17,632 bases of DNA from CAZTLE01 sp964614415 (GCA_964614415.1 CAZTLE010000075.1:1-17632); one strand, 5' to 3'; counted from the stretch's first letter, positions 6,653 through 14,987 are shown. Numbers and translations: made by a program. Notes: generated from the sequence alone by a model not told the origin.

Positions 6653-9133
6653 ATGTACGAAGAACACGAAAATAATACGGCTAGCAACGAAAACACCTTC
6701 GATATTAAAGGGTTTCTCTTTAAACTCTTAGGACATTGGCCGTTATTTGTGATTTCACTCATTATAGCTTTCGGAATTGCCTATTATATCAATGTCCGAA
6801 AATTGCCCATTTACCAGGTACGGAATATGATCTCCATAAAGGATGATCAGAACCCGTTTTTCACATCCAATACCAGTCTTACGTTTAACTGGGGTGGGAC
6901 GACCGATAAGGTAAACACGGCCTTAACTACCCTTAAATCGCGATCGCACAATGAGAAAGTGGTAGATCGTATGCGGGCCTACCTTAACTATTGGGTGGAT
7001 GGAAAATATCAGCGTCTGGATGCCTATAAACGAACGCCTTTCTTTGTGGAAGTAGACACTTCCGAAGCACAGCTTCTGGGAGTTCCAATATCCATTGTTT
7101 TCAAGGATTCGGTGACTTTTGACCTTAGTTTAACCATCGAAGAAGCAGGGAACAGAGGGATGCAGGTGTTCAATACGGACAAGGAGATCGTTTCCAGGCA
7201 TTTTGAGGCTCAGGAGTTTAGCAAAGAGTTTAAGATTGGCGAGAAAATTTCGCTTCCCTTCTTTACGGGAAGGCTATTACCCAATAAACATGTAGGAGTA
7301 TCTGCCGGAAGGCCGTATTATATTAGTTTCTCAAACTTTGATGGAGCGGTAGCCCGCTATTTGGGTGTTAATGTGCAATCTGAACCTAAGGGATCCTCTA
7401 TTTTGGTGCTTCGCCTCAATGGGACCAACAAAGCCAGGCTTGTCGACTATTTAAACAATTCGGTAGCGCAATTGAGTGATGATATGCTCGACAGGAAGAA
7501 CTTGTTCGCTACCAAGACCATTGCATTTATTGACACCAGTCTCAGGCAAAAGTCAATTGAACTCGCCAATGTAGAGAACGAGTTGAATGATTTCAAGAAT
7601 GAGAATGCCATTTTCGATCTCGATGTTGAAGGTAAACAGATCAATAATCGACTTACGCAGTTGGATCTTCAAAAGGATGCTGTGAACAGGGAATTGAACT
7701 ACTACAATACTCTGGAAGATTACCTGATCAACCGAAAGGACTACAGGAAGGTGCCCGCCCCTTCAGTAGCGGGAATAACGGAAAGAAGCATTGGGGTGAG
7801 CGTTGCGAGTATCATTGATCTTGCCGAACGGCGCAATACATTACAGTATTCATATCAGGAAGGAGCTCCCGTATTTGCAGATATTGATCGTCAGATTGAT
7901 GCGGTAAAGACCGTGCTGTTGGAGAACATCAAGTCCTCAAAGGGTCTTAAGAACCAGGAACTTCGATTTATAAATCGTGATATCGCCTCGCTGGAATCTG
8001 AACTACGTGGTTTGCCTAAGGAGCAACAGGAACTTCTCAAGATTGAACGTCGCCTAAATTTGAGTCAGGGAACGTACAACCTGTTCTTATCGAAGCGAAG
8101 TGAAGCCGGACTGGTTAAAGCAGCCAATGTGAGTGACGTACTCATTATCGATCCCGCCAAAGACACCGGTGGTGGTAAAGTAGGTCCTAATACGCAGCTC
8201 AACTACGTAATGGCTGCCTTGTTTGGGTTTTTGGTCCCTTTCATGTTCGTTTTTCTGAAGGCCTTCTTTGACAACCGGATCAAATCCCCGGCTGATATTG
8301 AGCGACTATCCAAGATTCCAATCATTGGAGCCATTGGAAAGATGCGCCTGGATGGAAATCTTGCTGTGATCACCAAGCCGAAGTCTTCGGTGGCCGAGTC
8401 CTTCCGTGCCATCCGTTCCAGCTTGCAATTCTTCTATAAAAAGCAAGGTATTGACGGCACGAAAACGCTGTTAATTACCTCATCGGTGAGTGGAGAGGGG
8501 AAGACGTTTACTTCGATCAATATTGCGTCCGTATTCGCACTTAGCGAAAAGAAAACGGTTTTGGTGGGACTTGATCTCAGAAAACCTAAGATATTTGGCG
8601 ATTTCAATATTAGCAATACAACAGGTGTTGTTAATTACCTAATCAATGAGGCAACCCTCGATGATATTGTACAGCCTACCCATGTGAGTCATATGGATGT
8701 GATCGTTTCAGGTCCGATTCCGCCGAATCCATCCGAATTGTTAATGAGTGAGCGGATGGAACAACTTATTGACGAACTTAAGGACCGATACGACTATATC
8801 ATTTTGGATTCCCCGCCTATAGGCCTGGTGTCCGATTCTCTTGAACTGGTGCGCTTTGCCGATGCTACGATTTATATGGTTCGGCAGAATTATACGCGAA
8901 AAGGTATGTTCGCTCTTATCAATGAAAAACACAGAACCGGAGAAGTACAGAATATAAGTTTTGTCCTAAATTTCTACGAGGAAAAGGCAAGGTACGGTTA
9001 CGGCTATGGGTATGGCTATGGCTACGGTTATGGATATGGCTATGGCTACGGAAACTACGCCAATGGATATCATGAAGATGCCAGAAAGCCTACATTGTGG
9101 AAACGAATTCGGCGAATGATTAAAAGAAAGTAA
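6653..9133 (+). CDS. wzc: Polysaccharide co-polymerase / tyrosine autokinase (Wzc type) with (Tyr-Gly)10 tail
   Basis: Wzc-type proteins control polymer length and couple synthesis to the outer-membrane channel; the cytoplasmic BY-kinase domain autophosphorylates its tyrosine tail. The 826 residues show a first membrane helix (about 30-47), a long periplasmic Wzz/GNVR region with coiled-coil segments (about 290-480), a second helix (about 518-540) and the kinase. Kinase motifs are E582xxR585xxR588 (oligomer contact), Walker A SSVSGEGKT (610-618), Walker A' VLVGLDLRKP (636-645) and Walker B IILDSPP (716-722, D719). In Walker A' the first Asp of the usual DxD is Gly639 and only D641 remains. 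The tail has ten uninterrupted Tyr-Gly units (781-800), then further tyrosines at 802 and 806 and a basic end (KRIRRMIKRK). It starts one base after wza. Family assignment is firm; kinase activity is inferred. Confidence 0.95.
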   Translation: MYEEHENNTASNENTFDIKGFLFKLLGHWPLFVISLIIAFGIAYYINVRKLPIYQVRNMISIKDDQNPFFTSNTSLTFNWGGTTDKVNTALTTLKSRSHNEKVVDRMRAYLNYWVDGKYQRLDAYKRTPFFVEVDTSEAQLLGVPISIVFKDSVTFDLSLTIEEAGNRGMQVFNTDKEIVSRHFEAQEFSKEFKIGEKISLPFFTGRLLPNKHVGVSAGRPYYISFSNFDGAVARYLGVNVQSEPKGSSILVLRLNGTNKARLVDYLNNSVAQLSDDMLDRKNLFATKTIAFIDTSLRQKSIELANVENELNDFKNENAIFDLDVEGKQINNRLTQLDLQKDAVNRELNYYNTLEDYLINRKDYRKVPAPSVAGITERSIGVSVASIIDLAERRNTLQYSYQEGAPVFADIDRQIDAVKTVLLENIKSSKGLKNQELRFINRDIASLESELRGLPKEQQELLKIERRLNLSQGTYNLFLSKRSEAGLVKAANVSDVLIIDPAKDTGGGKVGPNTQLNYVMAALFGFLVPFMFVFLKAFFDNRIKSPADIERLSKIPIIGAIGKMRLDGNLAVITKPKSSVAESFRAIRSSLQFFYKKQGIDGTKTLLITSSVSGEGKTFTSINIASVFALSEKKTVLVGLDLRKPKIFGDFNISNTTGVVNYLINEATLDDIVQPTHVSHMDVIVSGPIPPNPSELLMSERMEQLIDELKDRYDYIILDSPPIGLVSDSLELVRFADATIYMVRQNYTRKGMFALINEKHRTGEVQNISFVLNFYEEKARYGYGYGYGYGYGYGYGYGYGNYANGYHEDARKPTLWKRIRRMIKRK
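8993..9052 (+). repeat. Hexanucleotide TAYGGN repeat, ten units, inside the kinase gene
   Basis: Ten tandem 6-base units, each TAC or TAT followed by GGN, encode (Tyr-Gly)10. Units 3-6 (9005-9028) and 7-10 (9029-9052) agree at 22 of 24 bases, which suggests that a 24-base block was duplicated. Gain or loss of units would keep the frame and change the number of phosphorylatable tyrosines. Third-position differences between units show that the array is not freshly slipped throughout. Confidence 0.9.
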
Positions 9134-9173
9134 GCGTTTTCGGGTTTACCTCGGGAATGAAGGTACTGGTTTT

Positions 9174-9761
9174 ATGCTTACGAAACGACAACTAACTTAC
9201 AAGCTAATTTTCGATCTGACGATTACAATATTAGTACTTCCATTTGTCATAATTCCGTTACTTTTGTTGCTTATTGGTGCTACTATCAGTACCGGACAGA
9301 ACGGGCTCTTTAGTCAGCAGCGTATAGGCTATAAAGGCAGGGTATTCCGACTTTATAAGATCAGGTCCCTGAAAGGTTCGAATCATGCTGATATTGCTGA
9401 AATGAAGAAACACGAGACGGCCTTTGGCGGATGGTTGCGAAAGACAAAACTGGATGAGCTTCCTCAAATATTCAATGTGTTGAAGGGAGATATGAGTTGG
9501 GTGGGTCCGAGACCTGATGTTCCCGGATATGCCGACCAACTCAAAGGGGACGACCGGATTATTTTGTCGGTAAGACCCGGAATAACCGGTCCTGCGACGT
9601 TGAAGTATCGGAACGAGGACGACCTGCTTATGAAGCAGACCGATTCTCTTCTGTACAATGATGAGGTATTATGGCCGGACAAAGTAAAGATCAATAAAGA
9701 GTATATTAAGAATTGGAGCCTGGGAAAGGATGTCAGGTATCTTTGGAACTCGATTTTTTAA
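9174..9761 (+). CDS. Initiating sugar-1-phosphate transferase (PglC-like, bacterial sugar transferase family)
   Basis: Enzymes of this family move a sugar-1-phosphate from a UDP-sugar to undecaprenyl phosphate and so start the polymer unit at the inner membrane. The 195-residue protein is the minimal PglC form: an N-terminal hydrophobic re-entrant segment (about 11-37), then GLFSQQRIGYKGRVFRLYKIRS (44-65), the catalytic Asp-Glu pair D94-E95 within LRKTKLDELPQIFNVLKGD, and SWVGPRPDVPGY. It lacks the extra N-terminal membrane helices of WcaJ/WbaP. The ATG at 9174 is 40 bases after wzc; an out-of-frame ATG at 9154 is not used. Because the next two genes act on UDP-HexNAc, the first sugar is probably a HexNAc or a derivative, but this is inference. 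Confidence 0.92.
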   Translation: MLTKRQLTYKLIFDLTITILVLPFVIIPLLLLLIGATISTGQNGLFSQQRIGYKGRVFRLYKIRSLKGSNHADIAEMKKHETAFGGWLRKTKLDELPQIFNVLKGDMSWVGPRPDVPGYADQLKGDDRIILSVRPGITGPATLKYRNEDDLLMKQTDSLLYNDEVLWPDKVKINKEYIKNWSLGKDVRYLWNSIF

Positions 9762-9770
9762 CTGAAGAAT

Positions 9771-11054
9771 ATGAAAGAACATCCGATCATAGCGATCATC
9801 GGATTGGGTTATGTAGGACTTCCGCTATCCGTGGCCTTCGCACATAAGTACAAGGTTATAGGTTTCGATATCAATGAGCAGCGTATCGCAGAGTTGAAGA
9901 GCGGTGTTGATAAGACGCTGGAAGTCGCAGAAGACGAACTTAAAGAAGTACTCACCGGTGATTCCGGAGGATTGGTTGTTACCGGAGACCCCGGTGATAT
10001 TGCAAATGCCGATGTCTACATAGTTACCGTGCCTACCCCGACAAACAAGCACAATCAACCGGTTTTAACTCCTCTGATCAAGGCCAGTGAAGCTGTTGGG
10101 AAGCTGCTTGGCCGGGGAAACATTGTTATCTATGAATCCACCGTATATCCTGGTGTAACCGAAGATATTTGCGTTCCTATTTTAGAGAAAGAATCAGGCC
10201 TGGTTTTCAATACCGATTTCTTCGCGGGCTATTCTCCTGAACGCATCAATCCGGGTGACAAGAAGCATACGGTGACGCAAATACTTAAAGTTACTTCGGG
10301 ATCTACGCCGGAGGTGGCTACTTATATAGATAAATTATACGGCTCGATAATAACCGCAGGCACACATATGGCACCTTCTATAAAGGTTGCTGAAGCGGCT
10401 AAAGTGATCGAGAATTCGCAACGAGATATAAACATTGCCTTTGTTAATGAGCTTTCCAAGATATTCGGTTTGTTGGATATTGATACGGGTGATGTGTTGG
10501 AAGCCGCCGGAACCAAGTGGAACTTTTTGAAGTTCACTCCCGGACTGGTTGGAGGTCACTGCATAGGGGTGGATCCCTACTATCTGGCGCAAAAGGCCAT
10601 TGAAGAGGGGTATACACCCGAGATCATTTTAGCAGGGCGCAGGATGAATGATGGTATGGGCCAGTATGTGGCGCATGAAGTGGTGCGGCTCATGATCCAA
10701 AAGGATGCGCGCATTAAAAACGGATCGGTACTTATCATGGGAATCACCTTCAAGGAGAATTGTCCGGATATACGCAATAGTAAGGTGATCGATGTAATTT
10801 CCGAATTACAGAAGTACAATCTCAATGTTGATGTGTACGATCCATGGGCCAGGCCAGACGAAGTGCAACAGGAGTTTGGGATCGATCTGGTGAATGATAA
10901 GTCACATTTGCGCATGAATTACGATGCCATAGTTCTGGCCGTTTCTCACGACCTTTTCCGTGATTTCGAAATTGAGAAGCACAAAGCATATCAATGTGTT
11001 GTGTTTGATGTAAAATCTTTTTTCCCCAAAGACCAGGTTGACGGTCGATTGTAA
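9771..11054 (+). CDS. tviB: UDP-N-acetylhexosamine 6-dehydrogenase (TviB/WbpO type nucleotide sugar dehydrogenase)
   Basis: The enzyme oxidises C6 of a UDP-HexNAc with two NAD+ to give the UDP-HexNAc uronic acid. The 427 residues show the Rossmann motif GLGYVG (11-16), the VPTPTNKHNQP loop (86-96 region), YESTVYPGVTED, the TviB/WbpO-like signature YSPERINPGDKKHT, and the catalytic cysteine C264 in GGHCIGVDPYYL. The C-terminal UDP-binding domain has GITFKENCPDIRNSK. The pattern fits the UDP-GlcNAc/UDP-GalNAc group (TviB, WbpO) better than UDP-glucose dehydrogenases. The next gene is a TviC/WbpP-type epimerase, the classical partner, which strengthens the call. Its stop overlaps the next start by one base (TAATG). 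Exact substrate (GlcNAc or GalNAc) cannot be read from sequence. Confidence 0.9.
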   Translation: MKEHPIIAIIGLGYVGLPLSVAFAHKYKVIGFDINEQRIAELKSGVDKTLEVAEDELKEVLTGDSGGLVVTGDPGDIANADVYIVTVPTPTNKHNQPVLTPLIKASEAVGKLLGRGNIVIYESTVYPGVTEDICVPILEKESGLVFNTDFFAGYSPERINPGDKKHTVTQILKVTSGSTPEVATYIDKLYGSIITAGTHMAPSIKVAEAAKVIENSQRDINIAFVNELSKIFGLLDIDTGDVLEAAGTKWNFLKFTPGLVGGHCIGVDPYYLAQKAIEEGYTPEIILAGRRMNDGMGQYVAHEVVRLMIQKDARIKNGSVLIMGITFKENCPDIRNSKVIDVISELQKYNLNVDVYDPWARPDEVQQEFGIDLVNDKSHLRMNYDAIVLAVSHDLFRDFEIEKHKAYQCVVFDVKSFFPKDQVDGRL

Positions 11055-12037
11055 TGTTTGAAACCCCATTTCATACCGAGGAACTTTCCAACTACCGATT
11101 TCTTGTCACAGGAGGTGGCGGTTTTATCGGTTCCAATTTGGTAGCCTATTTGCTAAAGCACGGTGCCGGTAAAGTGCGTGTGCTGGACAATTTTTCTACA
11201 GGCTCCCGACAGAATCTGAAAGAATTTGAAGATCACCCTGCCTTTGAATTGATGGAAGGAGATATTCGCGACCTCGATATATGTCGTTCGGCGATGCGTA
11301 ATATCGATTATGTATCACACCAGGCAGCGCTTGGATCCGTGCCAAGATCCATAAACGATCCGGTTACCTCGAACGATGTCAATGTCTCCGGATTCCTGAA
11401 TATGCTCGTAGCTCAAAATGAAACCGATAGCGTGAAACGTATGGTGTATGCAGCGTCGAGTTCGACCTACGGCGATAGTAAAGAGCTGCCGAAAGTTGAG
11501 AATAACATTGGCAAGCCCTTGTCACCCTATGCGGTAACGAAGCTTGTAAATGAGTTATATGCCGATGTCTTTCATAAAGCCTATGGAACCGAGACCATCG
11601 GGTTGCGCTATTTTAATGTCTTCGGCCCTAAGCAAAGCCCTAAAGGAGCGTATGCGGCGGTAATCCCTTTGTTTATGCAGGCCTTGAAAGACGGGGTGCC
11701 CCCAACGATACATGGAGATGGGGAACAGACCCGCGATTTCACTTATGTTGAAAACGCTGTTGAGGCCAACATTCGGGCTTTTTTCGCGGTGGAAAGTGCT
11801 GTGAATGAAGTGTTTAATATAGCCTATGGGGAACGCATAAGCTTAAATACCCTTTGGGAGACACTCCAGAAAGTCTCCGGAACCACCATAAAAGCCACCT
11901 ACGGACCACCGCGTAAAGGAGATGTGCGCGATTCGCTGGCAGCGATTGCCAAAGCGAACGAATTACTTGGATATACCCCGCAGTTTTCGGTTGGGGATGG
12001 ATTGCGCATCACCTGGGATAAATTTAACCGTGCATGA
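11054..12037 (+). CDS. tviC: UDP-HexNAc / UDP-HexNAc uronate 4-epimerase (TviC/WbpP type)
   Basis: This short-chain dehydrogenase/reductase-type epimerase inverts C4, interconverting GlcNAc(A) and GalNAc(A) nucleotide sugars. The 327 residues show the NAD+-binding TGGGGFIGSN (19-28), the WbpP/TviC fingerprint HQAALGSVPRSINDPV (89-104), the catalytic Ser region SSSTYG (135-140), Y159xxxK163 in SPYAVTK, and LRYFNVFGPKQ with the downstream GDGEQTRDFTYV. With the dehydrogenase just before it, it completes the Vi-antigen/O6-type route to UDP-GalNAcA. Whether it acts before or after oxidation is open. The start overlaps the previous stop (TAATG) and the stop overlaps the next start (ATGA), so translation is coupled at both ends. 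Confidence 0.92.
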   Translation: MFETPFHTEELSNYRFLVTGGGGFIGSNLVAYLLKHGAGKVRVLDNFSTGSRQNLKEFEDHPAFELMEGDIRDLDICRSAMRNIDYVSHQAALGSVPRSINDPVTSNDVNVSGFLNMLVAQNETDSVKRMVYAASSSTYGDSKELPKVENNIGKPLSPYAVTKLVNELYADVFHKAYGTETIGLRYFNVFGPKQSPKGAYAAVIPLFMQALKDGVPPTIHGDGEQTRDFTYVENAVEANIRAFFAVESAVNEVFNIAYGERISLNTLWETLQKVSGTTIKATYGPPRKGDVRDSLAAIAKANELLGYTPQFSVGDGLRITWDKFNRA

Positions 12038-12891
12038 GCCAGGAAAAATGGTTATTTGAAATATCAGCCAAACACAAACTCATAGATCTCAATTTCAGAG
12101 AAATATGGAGGTATCGGGATTTGCTGATGCTTTTCGTGAAGCGGGATATAGTTACCGTCTACAAACAAACCATCCTGGGGCCGCTGTGGTTTTTTATTCA
12201 GCCGTTGTTTACTTCGGTTATATTTACCCTGGTCTTCAACAACATGGGGGGTATTTCGACGGGTGGAGCCCCTAGTTTCCTGTTCAACCTGGCCGGAATT
12301 ACAGCCTGGAATTATTTCAGTAGTTGTTTAACGAACACGTCCAACACGTTTATTAAGAATCAGGGAATCTTCGGGAAAGTCTACTTTCCCAGGGTGATCA
12401 TGCCGATGTCAGTAACTATTTCAAACCTGCTGAAGTTTGGGATCCAGTTGCTAATCTTTGCCGGTTTTTTCGCGTATTACAAGACAGGCAACCATGAATT
12501 TGGAATTAATGCCAATTTGCTGTTGTTCCCATTGTATGTGTTAATCATGGCACTTATGGGGCTTGGTTTGGGAATGATCATTTCCTCGGCAACTACAAAA
12601 TACAGAGATCTTACAGTTATTGTGGGCTTTGGTGTACAGTTGCTAATGTATATGTCGGCGGTACCTTACCCCATTTCAGAAGCGAGAAGTAAGTTCCCGG
12701 AATGGGCATCAACCTTTGTTGAATACAATCCGTTGTCCCAGGTCATAGAAGGATTCCGCTATATGCTGCTGGACAATGGCACGTTTGAATGGTACAAATT
12801 GGGATATACGGCGGCGATTTCAGTAATCATCTTTTTATTGGGAATAATGGTTTTCAATAAGACAGAAAAAAGTTTTATAGATACGGTGTAA
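12034..12891 (+). CDS. wzm: Polysaccharide ABC transporter permease (Wzm, ABC-2 type)
   Basis: Wzm forms the inner-membrane channel that moves lipid-linked polysaccharide to the periplasm, powered by Wzt. The 285-residue protein has about six hydrophobic segments after a cytoplasmic amphipathic start (LIDLNFREIWRYRDLLMLFVKRDI). The ABC-2 permease hallmarks are present: VYKQTILGPLWFFIQPLFTS, KVYFPRVIMPMS and, near the end, YNPLSQVIEGFRYMLL. It overlaps the epimerase by four bases (ATGA) and the ATPase gene by one base (TAATG), as expected for two subunits made in equal amounts. A role in export of the polymer made by this locus is a safe inference from context. Confidence 0.95.
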   Translation: MSQEKWLFEISAKHKLIDLNFREIWRYRDLLMLFVKRDIVTVYKQTILGPLWFFIQPLFTSVIFTLVFNNMGGISTGGAPSFLFNLAGITAWNYFSSCLTNTSNTFIKNQGIFGKVYFPRVIMPMSVTISNLLKFGIQLLIFAGFFAYYKTGNHEFGINANLLLFPLYVLIMALMGLGLGMIISSATTKYRDLTVIVGFGVQLLMYMSAVPYPISEARSKFPEWASTFVEYNPLSQVIEGFRYMLLDNGTFEWYKLGYTAAISVIIFLLGIMVFNKTEKSFIDTV

Positions 12892-14171
12892 TGAGCGATA
12901 TAATTCTAAAAGTAGAGAACATATCGAAACAATACCGACTTGGTCTGGTAGGTACCGGCACGTTGAGTCACGATCTCAATCGTCTTTGGTATCGCATACG
13001 CGGTAAAGAAGATCCCTATTTAAAGATCGGGGACGAGAACAATCGCGAGAAGGAGGCTTCCAGTGATTACGTCTGGGCACTGCGCGATATAAGCTTTGAA
13101 GTAAAGCGCGGAGAAGTACTGGGAATTATAGGCAAGAACGGAGCGGGGAAATCTACACTGTTGAAAATACTGTCGAAAGTTACGGGACCCACTACCGGTG
13201 TCATTAAAAGTCGCGGGAGAATTGCCTCACTGCTTGAAGTTGGAACAGGCTTTCACCCCGAACTCACCGGAAAGGAAAACATCTATCTGAACGGGGCTAT
13301 CCTCGGAATGACCAAAGCCGAGATCAGGGCCAAGATCGACGAGATTGTGGATTTCAGCGGCTGCGAGTTATACATAGACACTCCTGTAAAGCGCTACAGT
13401 AGTGGTATGCGTGTGCGTCTGGCATTTGCTGTAGCAGCACATTTGGAACCCGATATTCTGGTAGTGGATGAGGTCCTGGCAGTTGGAGACGCCAGTTTTC
13501 AGAAGAAAGCCGTAGGGAAAATGCAGGACATTAGTAAGGGAGCAGGACGCACAGTGTTATTCGTAAGTCATAATATGGCCTCGGTCAAGAAGTTGTGTAC
13601 CAGAGCCATGGTGTTGGAACATGGTAAGGCAATTTACGAAGGTACCGCAGATGAGGCCGTGGATTTTTATCTCACTCGTGAGACCGAAAAAGCCAGTTTG
13701 AACTTACTGGAACGCACCGATCGAAAGGGAACGGGCGAAGTTCGTTTCTCGAAGGTAGAAATGCTGAATAGTAAAAATGAGCCTGTAGCCGAGGTGATGT
13801 CCAATATGCCGGTTACCTTTAGAATTCATATGGTCTTCAAGGAACCTTTCCCGGCAAACAGACTCACTTTTGGAGTGGTTATCTATGACGCGAATGACCA
13901 TAAGATCGCTGATTTCTACACCGATGAGATGGGTGTTAAATTCGAAGAGATTAACGATTTTATCGATCTGGAGATTCCTAACCTTAGTCTGCGCGGAGGT
14001 TCGTATACCCTGGTGCTGGTTGTTCAGACGGCAAAAGATGTTTCCGTATCCCAAATTGATCTGGTTACCAACGCGTTTCAGTTTTCTGTGTTTGCAGGGG
14101 ATTTCTGGAACACCGGAGGCCGCAACAGGGCGACAAATGTGGCGTTGATACCTGGGATATTTAAAAATTAG
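12891..14171 (+). CDS. wzt: Polysaccharide ABC transporter ATPase with C-terminal carbohydrate-binding domain (Wzt)
   Basis: The 426 residues combine a nucleotide-binding domain (about 1-255) with a C-terminal Wzt_C-type beta-sandwich (about 270-426). Visible motifs are Walker A GKNGAGKST (81-89), the family-specific signature YSSGMRVRLAFAVA (169-182) and Walker B LVVDEVLAVGD (190-200). A polar insert of about 35 residues (24-60, containing RGKEDPYLK) precedes Walker A, as in other Bacteroidota Wzt proteins. In E. coli O8/O9a the C-terminal domain binds the modified non-reducing end of the finished chain before export. Capsule-type KpsT lacks it, so its presence here favours an O-antigen-like, end-recognition route. 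Three methyltransferase-like genes lie within 3.5 kb downstream, possible makers of such an end mark. Confidence 0.95.
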   Translation: MSDIILKVENISKQYRLGLVGTGTLSHDLNRLWYRIRGKEDPYLKIGDENNREKEASSDYVWALRDISFEVKRGEVLGIIGKNGAGKSTLLKILSKVTGPTTGVIKSRGRIASLLEVGTGFHPELTGKENIYLNGAILGMTKAEIRAKIDEIVDFSGCELYIDTPVKRYSSGMRVRLAFAVAAHLEPDILVVDEVLAVGDASFQKKAVGKMQDISKGAGRTVLFVSHNMASVKKLCTRAMVLEHGKAIYEGTADEAVDFYLTRETEKASLNLLERTDRKGTGEVRFSKVEMLNSKNEPVAEVMSNMPVTFRIHMVFKEPFPANRLTFGVVIYDANDHKIADFYTDEMGVKFEEINDFIDLEIPNLSLRGGSYTLVLVVQTAKDVSVSQIDLVTNAFQFSVFAGDFWNTGGRNRATNVALIPGIFKN

Positions 14172-14173
14172 AA

Positions 14174-14977
14174 ATGATCAAAAAGATATATTCGAAGATG
14201 AGTGGAAAGGGTGCGTCAAAAGTACTCTTCCCGGAAAATGAGAAGCTCCGATCTTTGTTTGGTTCGAGAGAGAAAGGATATATTTTGGGGACTTCTTCGT
14301 CCATTCTAAAATTTGATCTTACTGCACTTGAAAGTGACGCTCTCAAGATCACGGTTGGAAATTTTTACGAACATCCGGATATCGAAAAGATTAACCCTAC
14401 CATTCATGTTTTTGCTTCATCACATGCGCCTATTACTTCAACTGTTTTAAGCAACTGGTGGAATCGTTGCGATAAGGTCTTGCCGGCTGGAATTCCTGTT
14501 TTGGTGGCCGACAAAGACCGTGGGGTAGCTCAGGAGTCTTTCCAAAAACGCGATGTATATTTTTACAGCTATGGCGGGAGCTTTCCGATAGACTTTACCC
14601 GTATGGTGATTTCTCCCTGGAGTGTATCAGTGCTAGTAGTACAGCTTGCATTATACCTTAAAACCAGGAATACCTATCTCCTTGGGGTAGACCACGACTG
14701 GAGGCATATCATTCCCTATCAGCATTTCTATTCCCACGAAGAACCGAGCCTGGAGTATTATTTATATCAGGAGGGTCTTATAAAATCACTAACACCACCT
14801 GATAAGGTTCATACTCCGCCTAAAAGTTCGTTGTACAAGTTTTACGACCTGTACCAGCAACATGAAGAATTGCGGGCATACGCCGAAAGTGAGGGACTCA
14901 ACGTATACAATGGGGATGTAAGTTCAATTTTTGATGTCTACGATAGGAAAGACTATTCTCAAATTGCGAAAGAGTAA
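14174..14977 (+). CDS. Unassigned polysaccharide-locus protein; possible DUF115/sialyltransferase-like glycosyltransferase
   Basis: I do not recognise this 267-residue protein with certainty. It has no signal peptide or clear membrane helix. The layout is suggestive: a glycine/serine nucleotide-type loop YILGTSSSILKFDL (36-49), a strand ending in VGNFYEHPD (61-69), a strand IHVFASSHAP (77-86), a long helix from SPWSVSVLVVQLALYLK leading to NTYLLGVDHDW (147-176), YQHFY (182-186), and a C-terminal GLNVYNGDVSSIFDVY (241-256). This order recalls DUF115 and GT42 sialyltransferase-like enzymes, where a GxGPSL-type loop binds the donor nucleotide and iyLlGvD plus a conserved His lie near the active site. 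The usual GPSL is here TSSS. The gene starts two bases after wzt, so it belongs to the operon. A glycosyl- or other transferase acting on the polymer is a guess. Confidence 0.5.
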   Translation: MIKKIYSKMSGKGASKVLFPENEKLRSLFGSREKGYILGTSSSILKFDLTALESDALKITVGNFYEHPDIEKINPTIHVFASSHAPITSTVLSNWWNRCDKVLPAGIPVLVADKDRGVAQESFQKRDVYFYSYGGSFPIDFTRMVISPWSVSVLVVQLALYLKTRNTYLLGVDHDWRHIIPYQHFYSHEEPSLEYYLYQEGLIKSLTPPDKVHTPPKSSLYKFYDLYQQHEELRAYAESEGLNVYNGDVSSIFDVYDRKDYSQIAKE

Positions 14978-14987
14978 CAATTCTGAA

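Noticed and set aside
10580..10915. Minus-strand frame of 111 codons inside the dehydrogenase gene, and similar antisense frames at 13704-14054, 9258-9539 and 17029-17292
   Set aside because: They lie opposite well-conserved genes and have no recognisable motifs or start context.
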